A DNA stretch of 64,000 nucleotides, from positions 1 to 64,000 of the forward strand of contig CAVYEW010000018.1 of the NCBI GenBank assembly GCA_963767645.1, given 5' to 3'. Of this stretch, positions 28,101 to 35,670 are shown one piece after another. The DNA is from DATFDN01 sp963767645. GTDB taxonomy: Bacteria > Pseudomonadota > Alphaproteobacteria > Acetobacterales > Acetobacteraceae. The notes beneath the pieces are model-generated. The model had not been told where the DNA came from. It saw nothing but the letters and a program-made list of their open reading frames with translations, and searched no databases. The position numbers and the translations under genes are program-made. Within the stretch, counting starts at the first letter, position 1, and each line of letters begins with the position of its first letter.

Positions 28101-28867
28101 ACGTTCGAGCCCCACAGGATCAGGAAACCCGAATTGTACCAGTCCGCGCTCTCCGGCACGTCGGTCTGCTCGCCGAAGGTCTGCGGCGAGGACGGCGGCA
28201 GGTCGCAGTACCAATCATAGAAGGACAGGCAGGTGCCGCCGATCAGGCTGAGATAGCGCGTGCCCGCGGCGTAGCTGATCATCGACATCGCGGGGATCGG
28301 CGAGAACCCGGCGACGCGGTCCGGTCCCCATCGCTTGATGGTGTGGACATTGGCGGCGGCGATCAGCTCGTTGATCTCGTCCCAATCCACCCGGACGAAG
28401 CCGCCGAGGCCGCGTACGCGCTGATAGTCGCGGCGTCTGGCGTCGTCCTCCTGGATCGACGCCCACGCCTCGATCGGCGGCAAGGTCTTGCGCGCCTCGC
28501 GCCACATCGCCAGTAGGCGTCCGCGGACCAGCGGGTACTTGATGCGGTTGCTGCTGTAGAGATACCAGGAATAGCTCGCGCCCCTCGGGCAGCCGCGCGG
28601 CTCGTGGTTCGGCAGGTCCGGACGGGTCCGCGGGTAGTCGGTCTGCTGGGTCTCCCACGTGACCAATCCGTTCTTGACGTAGATCTTCCAACTGCAGCTG
28701 CCGGTGCAGTTCACGCCGTGCGTGGAGCGGACGATCTTCTCGGTCTGCCAGCGTGAACGGTAGTTGTCTTCCCAGGCCCGGTTCTCGTCGGTGATGACGC
28801 CGTGGCCGTTCGCGAAAGTGCCTTTGTATTTCTTGAAGAATAGAAGGCGATCGATGAACTGGCTCAC
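25115..28867 (-). CDS. narG: respiratory nitrate reductase alpha subunit (molybdopterin, Fe-S)
   Basis: 1,250 residues from a GTG start with an AAGGGG site. The FS0 Fe-S ligands are visible as H50, C54, C58 and C93 (STHGVNCTGSCSW and GCPRG). The molybdenum-ligand aspartate lies in FYDWYCDLPPSSPQTFGEQTD. Further diagnostic segments are VIIGAGLNHWYNMD, VVLPTATWYEKADLNT and the C-terminal NYYGTVGSNRDEFVVLRKM. This is a cytoplasm-facing, proton-motive Nar enzyme reducing nitrate to nitrite. First gene of the narGHJI-parvulin-narK operon. The gene is unbroken over 3.75 kb, in contrast to genes at 2-10 kb. Confidence 0.97.
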   Translation of the reverse strand: MSQFIDRLLFFKKYKGTFANGHGVITDENRAWEDNYRSRWQTEKIVRSTHGVNCTGSCSWKIYVKNGLVTWETQQTDYPRTRPDLPNHEPRGCPRGASYSWYLYSSNRIKYPLVRGRLLAMWREARKTLPPIEAWASIQEDDARRRDYQRVRGLGGFVRVDWDEINELIAAANVHTIKRWGPDRVAGFSPIPAMSMISYAAGTRYLSLIGGTCLSFYDWYCDLPPSSPQTFGEQTDVPESADWYNSGFLILWGSNVSLTRTPDAHFYTEARYRGAKSVVIAPDFIEVARFADLWLHPKQGTDAALALAMGHVILKEFFVDRQVEYFQDYARRYSDLPFLVMLERQGENLVAGRLVRAADFADALGQANNPDWKPVVVDEASGEVVAPLGTAGFRWGEDGKWNLELREGHDGREIAPRLSLLGSGGPVATVSFPYFGGAGRFGLTDHAPVLRRAVPTRTLTLKDGREVQVATVFDLMLASYGVARGLGGEAAQSYDDDVPCTPAWQERITGVLRDRCVAVARGFAANAEQTRGRSMVIIGAGLNHWYNMDMSYRAVIAMLVLCGCIGQSGGGWAHYVGQEKLRPQAGWLPVAFASDWVRPPRQMNGTSYFYAHTDQWRYERLTLHELISPLADPARWPGTLIDCNVRAERMGWLPSSPQLVRNPLAVARDARASGKEPAAYVAEGLKSGDLRMACEDPDAPENWPRNLFVWRSNLLGASGKGHEYFLKHLLGARNNVLNAQSEQRPEELVRRDRAPEGKLDLLVTIDFRMNTTTLFSDVVLPTATWYEKADLNTSDMHPFIHPLQAAVDPVWGTRTDWAIFRGIAEAFQRLAPGQLGVEQDVVLTPTLKDTPSELAQPYGGTDWRHGGAEAVPGRTMPAIAVVERDYPATYDRFVSLGPLLEERGNGTKGMTWDTKAEVARLLNVNPPEGTPAGRPRMREDVDAIEAVLTLAPETNGHVALKAWQALSKATGRDHTHLIARRADEKIEFRDIAAQPRPILTSPVWSGIESHEICYNAGWTNVHELIPWRTLTGRQQLYQDHPWMRDFGEGFATYRPPVDTRSISEELTRTHQNGNRPLVLNFLTPHQKWGIHSTYTENLIMLTLARGGPIVWINETDAAEAGIEDNDWIEAFNRNGALVARAVVSQRIPRGAAFMYHAAERTANVPGSEITQNRGGIHNSVTRVVLKPTHMIGGYAQLSYGFNYYGTVGSNRDEFVVLRKMVNVDWRDRPLSEKRSVMRAEQASRLEGGRL

Positions 28868-28923
28868 CGGATGGGCCCCTTCCCGCTTGGCGCGCCTTTT
28901 GGCGCAGCGCCGTCACCGTCTCT

Positions 28924-28937
28924 TTGCGTTGACTCAA
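28924..28937 (-). promoter_or_regulatory. candidate Fnr/NarR-type box upstream of narG
   Basis: On the minus strand the sequence TTGAGTCAACGCAA has the 14-bp layout of an Fnr box (TTGAT-N4-ATCAA), with 7 of 10 half-site positions matching. Its centre is about 63 nt upstream of the narG start, a normal place for activation at -41.5 with a short leader. It lies in the 119-bp gap between the Crp/Fnr regulator gene and narG. Only one site is seen and the second half is weak. Confidence 0.4.
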
Positions 28938-28986
28938 ACAGCCGGTACGGCAGCGGTGGAAAGCGGGCAGAGTATCGCAGTCGTGA

Positions 28987-29685
28987 TCAGCCGTGCCCGC
29001 GGGCGATCCGCTCAACTCCGGCTCGGTCCAGCAGGACCACGCTGAGCCGGCTGGCGGAGACGAGGCCCCGATCCGCCCAGCGGCGTAGGATGCGGCTCAC
29101 CGTATAGAGGTCGGTGCCGACGATCTCGGCGATTTCCTGGCGCGACAGCTTGTAGCCGATCTCGATCCCTCCGGCGGCGGCGCGTCCGGTCTGATCCGCG
29201 AGGCGCAGCAACGCCCGGGCGATCCGCTGATCGACCCGTTCCGTGGCGGTTTCGCGCAGCCGGTTCACCAACTCCTCGGTGCGGCGACTGACGTAGTCCA
29301 GCGCGTTGGCCCGGACCGTGGGATACCGGTCCATCAGCCCCAGCACCCACGGCACCGGCCAGGACAGGACGATGCAGTCGGTCACTGTCGTCGCGGTGGC
29401 CGGGTATGGGACTTGGCGGAATGCCGGGACGGCGCCGATGATGTCCCCGGGCCCCATGACGCGGATCGTCATCGCATCGCCGCTCCCGCCCATCTGCCAG
29501 ACCTTCACGATGCCTTTGCCGAGGATGATCAACTCGCGCGCGGGATCGCCTTGATGGAAAAGCGCGGCCTTCGCGGGGACGATCCGGAGATTGACGCTCT
29601 GCAACGCCTCGCCGATCAGGGCTTCGGTCGAGGCCTGGAAAAGCGGACTCCTGGATAGGAGCTGGCGTATGTCCGACCCGGTCAT
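28987..29685 (-). CDS. Crp/Fnr-family transcriptional regulator, no Fe-S cysteine cluster
   Basis: 232 residues. The N-terminal cyclic-nucleotide-binding fold is present (AALFHQGDPARELIILGKGIVKVW, VMGPGDIIGAVPAF). A dimerisation helix follows (YVSRRTEELVNRLRETATERVDQRIARALLRLA), then a winged helix-turn-helix with recognition segment LSRQEIAEIVGTDLYTVSRILRRW. The only cysteine is a single one in VTDCIVL, so it cannot hold the Fnr-type 4Fe-4S cluster. Cysteine-free members such as NarR and Dnr regulate nar and nir genes in other proteobacteria. Its position directly upstream of narG suggests it controls the nar operon. Its signal is not evident. Confidence 0.87.
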   Translation of the reverse strand: MTGSDIRQLLSRSPLFQASTEALIGEALQSVNLRIVPAKAALFHQGDPARELIILGKGIVKVWQMGGSGDAMTIRVMGPGDIIGAVPAFRQVPYPATATTVTDCIVLSWPVPWVLGLMDRYPTVRANALDYVSRRTEELVNRLRETATERVDQRIARALLRLADQTGRAAAGGIEIGYKLSRQEIAEIVGTDLYTVSRILRRWADRGLVSASRLSVVLLDRAGVERIARGHG

Positions 29686-29734
29686 CGCACCCTGTGCTTT
29701 CGTCCCGGGTCAGATAGGCACGGTTCAACCGTCA

Positions 29735-30502
29735 TCACCCGCCTCGCAGCGTTCGCCCTTCCTCCATCTCGGCGATGATCCGGCGGGCGCTCGCGGCGGG
29801 ATCGGGCCGGCCGATGACCGGACGGCCCACGACAAGATAATCGGCGCCCCTCATGACCGCTTGGCGTGGCGTGGCCTTGCGCTGGTGATCGTCGGCGGCA
29901 TCGTCCGCCGAGCGGATGCCCGGCGTGGCGATCAGCAGCTTGTCCGTCCCGGCAGCCTGGCGGATCTGGTCCGGGTGATCGTCAGCGGACGTGATGACCC
30001 CGTCGCATCCCTGCCCGACGGCCTCCCTGACCCGGAGACGGACGAGGTCCTGGGCGCCGAGCCGGTAGCCCATCTCGGCGAGGCTCTGATCGCTCAGGCT
30101 GGTCAGCACGGTGACTGCGAAGATCTTGATGTCGCGGCCCCGCTTGCCCTTCATGGCGGACTCGGTGATCCGTCGGTCCCCGTGCACGGTCACGAAGCTG
30201 ACACCCCGATCGGCGGCGCGGGCGACGCCTTCCTCCACCGTCTTGCCGATGTCGAACATCTTGGTGTCGAGAAACACCCGCTTCCTGGCCGCGACGAGAT
30301 CCCTGAGCAGCCCGTCGATGCCTTCGGCGAAGGCGAGCCAGAGGCCGATCTTGAAAAACGACACTATGCCGTCCAGCCGGGCGACAAGGTCGGCGGCCTG
30401 CGCGATGGTCGGGACGTCAAGTGCGACGATCAGCCGCTCCGCCACGTCGGATGGAAGGCCCCTTGGATGGCTCGCGTGACCGGAGGGCGGACGGTCCTGC
30501 AT
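29735..30502 (-). CDS. pyrF: orotidine 5'-phosphate decarboxylase
   Basis: About 255 residues. Motifs are RLIVALDVPTIAQAADLVARLDG, FFKIGLWLAFAEG, the catalytic Lys/Asp set in RVFLDTKMFDIGKTVEEGV, FVTVHGDR, and the phosphate-binding C-terminus LIATPGIRS and YLVVGRPVIGRPDP. It makes UMP from OMP, the last step of de novo pyrimidine synthesis. Two ATGs lie close together (30508 and 30502). GCAGGAG abuts the first, so the second, with 6 nt spacing, is the better start. Another pyrimidine gene (dihydroorotase) lies at 40474-41808. Confidence 0.92.
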   Translation of the reverse strand: MQDRPPSGHASHPRGLPSDVAERLIVALDVPTIAQAADLVARLDGIVSFFKIGLWLAFAEGIDGLLRDLVAARKRVFLDTKMFDIGKTVEEGVARAADRGVSFVTVHGDRRITESAMKGKRGRDIKIFAVTVLTSLSDQSLAEMGYRLGAQDLVRLRVREAVGQGCDGVITSADDHPDQIRQAAGTDKLLIATPGIRSADDAADDHQRKATPRQAVMRGADYLVVGRPVIGRPDPAASARRIIAEMEEGRTLRGG

Positions 30503-30594
30503 CTGCATCTCCTGCCGAGCCTATCCCTTCCGCAAGGGAAGAGAGCTCCCGGTGCTACATCCGGGCGCGCCGGCTTGTCGAGGGGCCGGGCTCC

Positions 30595-31698
30595 CTAGGC
30601 CACCCCCGCCATCCGCCATACCGGATCAGGCCCCGCCGGCAGCGGAGCGGCGCTGACGCCCTCGGCGGTCAGCACCAGGCAGTCCACCGGGGCGATCGTA
30701 CCCTCGCCGTCGCGGGTCAGATAGCCGACCGCCTCGGCGCCGCGCACCAGGCCCGCAGCCAGGCCGCCCAGCTCGCTGAGCGAGGACACGCCGAGCTGGT
30801 CATGGGCGCGATCCCATCGCGCGCTCATCGCTTGGCCGATCGCCTCGCGTTCAACCGGCGCCATGCGCCGCCAGTGTTCGTCGGCCATCCCGTCCAGCAT
30901 CGCCTCGATCACCGGGCGGCCGGAGCCTTGCGCCACGAACACGGTGCGGGTCGAGTGCCACAGCGCCTCGTGATCGGTGGTGAACCGCGAAACGGCGTGC
31001 AGCCGACGGCCGATCCCGCGCCAGAGGCGGAGGGAGACCAGCACCGGCACGCCCGTCGCCGGGCAGCACAGGCCGACGGTAACGAACAGATCGGACGGCC
31101 GGCCCCAGTTGCGGGTGAGGGCACCGACCACCGCCCGGCCGCACAGTTCGGGCGCGGCGCGCATCGCCGCGGCCAGTCCGGGCTTGCCCAGCGCCTCCGG
31201 CAAGCTTGGCGCGTACGCGCTCCACAGCGCCTCGCAGGTCTCCCGTAGCTGCGCCTCGCCACGGCAGGCGGCCGCACGCTCGATCTCCTCAAGCACGTAT
31301 TTCAGGCCGCGCGCCGGGTCGTGGCCGGCGTCCAGCGCGCGTTCCAGCACCATCGCGGCGGTGGCCCCCAGCACCTGCGCGTCGGCTTCGTCGCGGCCGG
31401 CGGCGGCGCCGGGAAGCGGCCGATCGAACACGTCCAGCACGGCGCGGGCCAGGGCCTCCGGCGTGCCTTCCGCCCGCGCCGAGTCGAGCGCCTGCGCCAA
31501 CGGCATCGCCAAGCGGGCCACCGGCACCTCAAACACCGCAAGCGGCCCGGACGCCATCATCGCCGCCGGCACGGAGGTCCGCAGGCGCAGCAGCTTCGCG
31601 TCGCGGCCGGTCGAACGCGGCTCGCCGCCGCGAAACACGTGGCGGTCGCTCGCCATGGCGATGCCGGAGGTGTTCGCGATTGCGAGCTGGATCGTCAT
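30595..31698 (-). CDS. predicted proteasome-like Ntn-hydrolase with long C-terminal extension
   Basis: 367 residues. After removal of Met1 the chain would start with Thr. The sequence TIQLAIANTSGIAMASD puts an Asp at position 17, and GRDAKLLRL puts a Lys at position 34, the spacing of the Thr1/Asp17/Lys33 catalytic residues of HslV and proteasome beta subunits. VPAAMMASGPLAVFE then resembles the glycine turn after strand S3. The remaining 250 or so residues (helical, with GLCCPATGVPVLVSLRLWRGIG and SVSSLSELGGLAAGLVRGAE-like segments) make it much longer than HslV or Anbu (about 175-250). I recognise no named family. No ATPase partner gene is nearby. It is divergent from the metalloprotease gene at 31791. 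Confidence 0.5.
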   Translation of the reverse strand: MTIQLAIANTSGIAMASDRHVFRGGEPRSTGRDAKLLRLRTSVPAAMMASGPLAVFEVPVARLAMPLAQALDSARAEGTPEALARAVLDVFDRPLPGAAAGRDEADAQVLGATAAMVLERALDAGHDPARGLKYVLEEIERAAACRGEAQLRETCEALWSAYAPSLPEALGKPGLAAAMRAAPELCGRAVVGALTRNWGRPSDLFVTVGLCCPATGVPVLVSLRLWRGIGRRLHAVSRFTTDHEALWHSTRTVFVAQGSGRPVIEAMLDGMADEHWRRMAPVEREAIGQAMSARWDRAHDQLGVSSLSELGGLAAGLVRGAEAVGYLTRDGEGTIAPVDCLVLTAEGVSAAPLPAGPDPVWRMAGVA

Positions 31699-31710
31699 AC
31701 CGACCTCACG

Positions 31711-31744
31711 GATTCGCGATTTCGGACATTATCATGATTCGCGA
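31711..31744. promoter_or_regulatory. direct repeat in divergent promoter region
   Basis: GATTCGCGA occurs at 31711-31719 and 31736-31744, 25 bp apart start to start, in the 92-bp gap between the Ntn-like gene and the metalloprotease gene. An AT-rich patch (ACATTATCATG) lies between them. It could be an operator for one or both genes; no regulator is known. Confidence 0.3.
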
Positions 31745-31790
31745 ACGTTCCTCAAGCGTACGTGAGCAGCCGCTTGCGATTTGACGCCGG

Positions 31791-33360
31791 ATGCTCGATA
31801 CCATTGCGCAATATTCCTGCGCCTTGGGGGGCAGCGTGCAGTTCGTTTTCAGCTACGACCCAAGCGTGGCCAGCGCGCCGGCGGGCTTCCTGTCCGGCCT
31901 CGCGGCGGCGGCGAGCTATCTCGACACCCTGATCACCAATCCGATCACGGTCACGGTCACGGTCGGCTGGGGGGAGGTCAACGGGTTTTCCCTCCCGGCT
32001 GGCGACGTGGCCGCGGCGCAGCCCAGGTCGGTCGGCTTTCTGCCCTACGCGACCGTGACCGGCCTGCTTTCGGCGCACGCCAGTTCCGCCGAGGACGCCG
32101 CCTCGGTCGCCAATCTTCCGGCCGTCGATCCGTTTCCGGGTGCAAGCCTCGCCGTCTCGGCTCCTCAGGAGAAAGCCTGGGGGCTGCTCCCGGCCAACGG
32201 GGCGGAGGTTGACGGCAGCATAGGCTTCAGCAGCATCCACGCCTTCTCCTTCGACCCGGCGAATCGGGCGGTGCCGAACGAGTTCGATTTCATCGGCGCC
32301 GCCGAGCACGAACTGACCCATGTGCTCGGTCGCTATTCCAGCCTCGGGCTTGACACGCCGCTGGACCTGTTCCGCTACACGAGCCCAGGGGTTCACCCGC
32401 TGGCCGCCGACCTGCCGAGCTATTTCTCAACCGATGGCGGAGCCACGAGCCTCGCTCCATTCGATCCGGTTTTCGACTATGCCGACTGGGCAAGTCTGGT
32501 CCACGCCAACTCGTTCGGTTCCGCACGGACCGGAGTGGCGGAGGAGATGACGCCGGTTGACATCACCGTCATGGATGTCCTCGGCTACGACGTCGCGCCC
32601 GCGGCGCCGACGCTCAGCCGCTCGGGCAGCTACGCAATCGGCGCTCCGGACAGCGAGCCCCTTTACCTGAGCGGCACCGGCCAGGTCACGCTGAGCGGCG
32701 GCGGCAACACGGTCAATGTGCTGGGGGGCGCCGACACGATCTTCGCCGCCGCGGGAGCCCCCGCCAATACGATCCAGAACTACGGTTCGGTCTTCGTCTA
32801 CGCCGCGGCAGCCACGAGCCAGACCGTGGACCTGCTGGCCGGTGCCGGGGCCGCGACGCTGGTGGGAGCCGCCGGCACCGTGATGATCGACCAGAATTCG
32901 GGCGCCGGCACCGGCGCGATGATGGTCGCGGGGGCGGGAAACGAGACGCTGTTCGGCGCCGCCTCCAGCGCCAGCGACCGGTACCTGGGGCAGCTTCCAA
33001 GGGGGCAGCGACCTCATGGTCGCCGGGTCGGGCACCGACATCATGGTGGGCGGCAGCGGCGCCGATACGATGTCGGGCGGCAGCGGCACCGACGTCTTCT
33101 ATGTGATTGACGCGAAGACCATCGGCGCTATGACCGAGACGGCGGTCACGCCGGGGCAGGACGTGATCGCCAATGCCCATGCCGGCGACATCCTCGCCCT
33201 GACCGGCTTCGATTCGCTCTACGGCGCCGCCGGTTCCGGTGCCGCCGCGCAATTCGTCTCCGCCGCCCTGGCGAGCGGCGTCAGCAGTCTGATGCTCGCC
33301 GACGGCACCAGCCTCCGCTTCATCGGCCCGACCGCCGGATTGCAGATCGCCTCGTCCTGA
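31791..33360 (+). CDS. secreted NF038122-type zinc metalloprotease with RTX-like C-terminus, one frameshift
   Basis: About 522 residues. No Sec signal is present. The catalytic domain has the zinc motif HELTHVLGR (H173-H177) preceded by FIGAAE, and DITVMDVLGYDV after it, as in metalloproteases annotated NF038122. The C-terminal part is a beta-helix-like run (LSGGGNTVNVLGGADTIFAA, TLVGAAGTVMIDQN). After a one-base shift near 32989 it continues as GGSDLMVAGSGTDIMVGGSGADTMSGGSGTD, i.e. calcium-binding RTX nonapeptides, and a terminal LTGFDSLYG region. This layout indicates export by a type I system, but no transporter is in the window. Target protein unknown. Confidence 0.75.
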
Positions 33361-33405
33361 AGCGAACACCCCTTCGACGTCCGCCGCCTGTTCAGGCAGC
33401 GCGGC

Positions 33406-33732
33406 TCATGCAATGAACGCCAACCCGGTCGCCGCCTTGAGAGCGCCCGCGACCACATTCCACGCGGCCTCGGCGGCCTGTTCCGCCGCGACAATTCCAA
33501 TGGCTTCGTAGTTCGCCAGGATTCCAGCAAAAGCGCGCTTCTGGACCCGCTTCACGAACTCGTATTCGTCAGGACTTAAGGTTTCCTTCCTCGTCTCCAG
33601 GACCTTGGCATTCTCGATGAGCGCCGTGAGCTGGTACGTCGCCGCCTGCCGCACAACCGGCCACTTGCTCGCCAGCGGGCCCTCCGCGGCTTGCACCGCT
33701 TCCGTCAGGACTTCCGCCCAATCAGCCGCCAT
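33406..33732 (-). CDS. small conserved helical protein of unknown function
   Basis: 108 residues, almost wholly helical by composition: ADWAEVLTEAVQAAEGPLASKW, YQLTALIENAKVLETRKETLSPDEYEFVKRVQKRAF, then an alanine-rich amphipathic C-terminus (AAEQAAEAAWNVVAGALKAATGLAFIA) that might insert in or lie on a membrane. No signal peptide. It follows the lipoprotein gene by 12 nt and is probably its operon partner. I do not recognise a family. Confidence 0.6.
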   Translation of the reverse strand: MAADWAEVLTEAVQAAEGPLASKWPVVRQAATYQLTALIENAKVLETRKETLSPDEYEFVKRVQKRAFAGILANYEAIGIVAAEQAAEAAWNVVAGALKAATGLAFIA

Positions 33733-33744
33733 CGGCGTCCTCCC

Positions 33745-34263
33745 CTATGCGGAGCTAGCCTGCTTGCCGCTTTTTAGGTTCAGTTCGTAGTGCATCAGGG
33801 CCTCGAACTGCTGGTTGATCGGCCCCCTGATGAGACTCACCACATCAGGACTGACGAACCCGTGCTGCGAATGGTATTGCCGCAAATCGTTGATATTATC
33901 CATTATGGCCTTGATCGCCTGGTCCAGCTTCGTCGCCGACAGATCAGGAGTGGCGGTCATCCGCAGCTCCAGGCTGGTCAGATCGGTGTCAACCCTGTCG
34001 TAGAAGTCGGTATTGGCATCGTAGCTTGCGGCGGCGCGCGCGTCCGCCAGCGCCTTTCGAGAGGCGGGGTCTTGCGATTTCCTTAGAGCGTCTATTCTCC
34101 GGCCGAGCGTGATGAGCCTTACCAGACCGGCATCCGTCTCTTGCTGAACCGCCGCGATCTGCCTATCCGTCTGCTCGTCATAGGTCGGGGCGCATGAAAC
34201 GACTATTGCGACAAGCAATATCAAGATCGCCGGCGGTCGGAACGCGTGTGATTTCCCACCCAT
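33745..34263 (-). CDS. lipoprotein of unknown function
   Basis: 172 residues from the ATG at 34263 (GAAGG about 9 nt upstream). The N-terminus is a lipoprotein signal (AILILLVAIVVSC), although the lipobox VVSC is not canonical. The mature part is helical and probably coiled coil (YDEQTDRQIAAVQQETDAGLVRLITLGRRIDALRK, KLDQAIKAIMDNINDLRQYHSQHG), ending with a long helix GPINQQFEALMHYELNLKSG. Context: between a GlcG/HbpS-type gene and the 108-residue protein. Longer in-frame starts at 34278 and 34299 are less consistent with the signal peptide. Confidence 0.6.
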   Translation of the reverse strand: MGGKSHAFRPPAILILLVAIVVSCAPTYDEQTDRQIAAVQQETDAGLVRLITLGRRIDALRKSQDPASRKALADARAAASYDANTDFYDRVDTDLTSLELRMTATPDLSATKLDQAIKAIMDNINDLRQYHSQHGFVSPDVVSLIRGPINQQFEALMHYELNLKSGKQASSA

Positions 34264-34298
34264 AGGAACAACCTTCATTCTCGAAGGCGCGGCACGCA

Positions 34299-34805
34299 TT
34301 ATCTGATCTGGTCTCGGATCGCGTCGAGGCCGGCACGGGCGCAGCCCTCGTCCAGATTGGCGCCGGGCGCACCGGCGGCACCGACAGCGCCGACGACTTC
34401 GTCTCCGAGCTTGATGACAATGCCCCCGCCGAACAGGATGAGGTGCGGGAGCTGGGTGAACAGGGCCGCAAAGCCCGGAACCGCCTTCGCCCGCTCGGCC
34501 AGCGCGGACGTGTCGGCCTTGAAGGAGGCGGCCGTGTAGGCCTTGTCGGTGGCGCTATCCAGCGTGTGGCTGCCGGCGCGGTCGCCGCGCAGCACGGCCT
34601 GGCGCACCCCGTCGGCATCGACCACCACGGCGGTTTCGGCGTATCCCTGGCGGGCGCAGTTCGCCACCGCTTCGCGGACGACCGCGCTGGCCTGCTCCGC
34701 CGACAGGCGATGGGTGACGAGCAATCCCTCCGCGCGAGCAGGCGACGCTGGCAGGGTCAGCGCCAGGGCGCCGACCGCCGCGAGGCGGCGGAGTGCGCGG
34801 TTCAT
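34299..34805 (-). CDS. GlcG/HbpS-family periplasmic protein
   Basis: 168 residues with an AGGAGG site. A Sec signal peptide (LRRLAAVGALALTLPASPARA) is followed by the Haem-binding-uptake (HbpS/GlcG) domain. Visible motifs are AVVVDADGVRQAVLRGDRAGSHTLDSATDKAYTAASF and LILFGGGIVIKLGDEVVGAVGAAGAPGANLDEGCARAGLDAI. The D-x-x-x-A-x-x-KAYTA pattern is typical. Members bind haem or cobalamin-like ligands or act as accessory proteins, and the actual ligand is not evident. Transcribed with the downstream lipoprotein gene (35-nt gap). Confidence 0.82.
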   Translation of the reverse strand: MNRALRRLAAVGALALTLPASPARAEGLLVTHRLSAEQASAVVREAVANCARQGYAETAVVVDADGVRQAVLRGDRAGSHTLDSATDKAYTAASFKADTSALAERAKAVPGFAALFTQLPHLILFGGGIVIKLGDEVVGAVGAAGAPGANLDEGCARAGLDAIRDQIR

Positions 34806-34848
34806 CGCCGCCCTCCTGTTGGCATCGATACTGACGGGATTCCCACTT

Positions 34849-35670
34849 TCAACGTCCCGCAAAACGCGGCCGGCGCTTTTCCAGGAACGCCGTGCGCCCC
34901 TCGCGGTAATCGGCGCTGTCGAAGCAGGCGGCCGTCGCGCGTGCGACCGGGTCGAGGTTTCGCTCGCCGGGGTCCTTCAGCACCTCGGAGATGGTGATCT
35001 TGGAGGCATAAACCGAGAGCGGCGCGTTCTCGGCGATGCGGCGCGCCGTGCCGAGCACGGTCGCATCCAGCTCGGCGTCCGGCACGGCCTTGTTGATCAG
35101 CCCGATCCGCTCGGCCTCCCGCGCCTCGATCCGCTCAGCGGTATAGAGGATCATGCGCGCGTGCGCCGGACCGACGAGCTGAACGAGCTTGGTCAGCCCG
35201 TCGAACCCATAGGCGATGCCGAGCCGCGCGGCCGGGATGCCGAACTGGCTGGCCTCGGCGGCGATGCGCAGGTCGGCCTGCATGGCAATGGCGAGACCCC
35301 CGCCCAGACAGAAGCCGCGAATCCGCGCGATGGTGGGCTTGGGGAAGGCGCCCAGCTTGGCGCGTCCCCCGCTGGTCAGCTTGTCATACTGGCGCTGCGC
35401 GTCGGCGTTGGAGCGGTTCTTCTCGAACTGGCTGATATCCGCGCCCGAGACGAATGCCTTGTCACCGGCGCCGGTCAGAATCACCGCGCGCACCGCCGCG
35501 TCCTCGCGAAACTCGTCGAGGATCTGCCCCAGCCCCTCCCACATCTCGATCGACATGGCGTTGCGCTTCTCGGGCTGATTGAACGTGATCAGTCCGACCC
35601 CGTCCTGCGTGGCCGCGAGCATCTTGCCGCCGGCGTATTCCCGCGCCGGCGCGGCGGCGATCGTGTCCAT
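34849..35670 (-). CDS. enoyl-CoA hydratase/isomerase family protein
   Basis: 273 residues. Crotonase motifs: VGLITFNQPEKRNAMSIEMWEGL, GAGDKAFVSGADISQFE (oxyanion hole 1), KPTIARIRGFCLGGGLAIAMQADLRIAAE (oxyanion hole 2), FGIPAARLGIAYGFDGLTKLVQLVG, EGRTAFLEKRRPRFAGR. The two usual catalytic glutamates of crotonase are not in their classical places, so this could be an isomerase, hydrolase or C-C lyase. Its ATG directly follows the CoA-transferase stop (no spacer), so the two are one operon. Confidence 0.85.
   Translation of the reverse strand: MDTIAAAPAREYAGGKMLAATQDGVGLITFNQPEKRNAMSIEMWEGLGQILDEFREDAAVRAVILTGAGDKAFVSGADISQFEKNRSNADAQRQYDKLTSGGRAKLGAFPKPTIARIRGFCLGGGLAIAMQADLRIAAEASQFGIPAARLGIAYGFDGLTKLVQLVGPAHARMILYTAERIEAREAERIGLINKAVPDAELDATVLGTARRIAENAPLSVYASKITISEVLKDPGERNLDPVARATAACFDSADYREGRTAFLEKRRPRFAGR

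Noticed and set aside
28987..29685. Fnr oxygen sensor
   Set aside because: The N-terminal cysteine cluster is absent; only a general Crp/Fnr assignment is supported.
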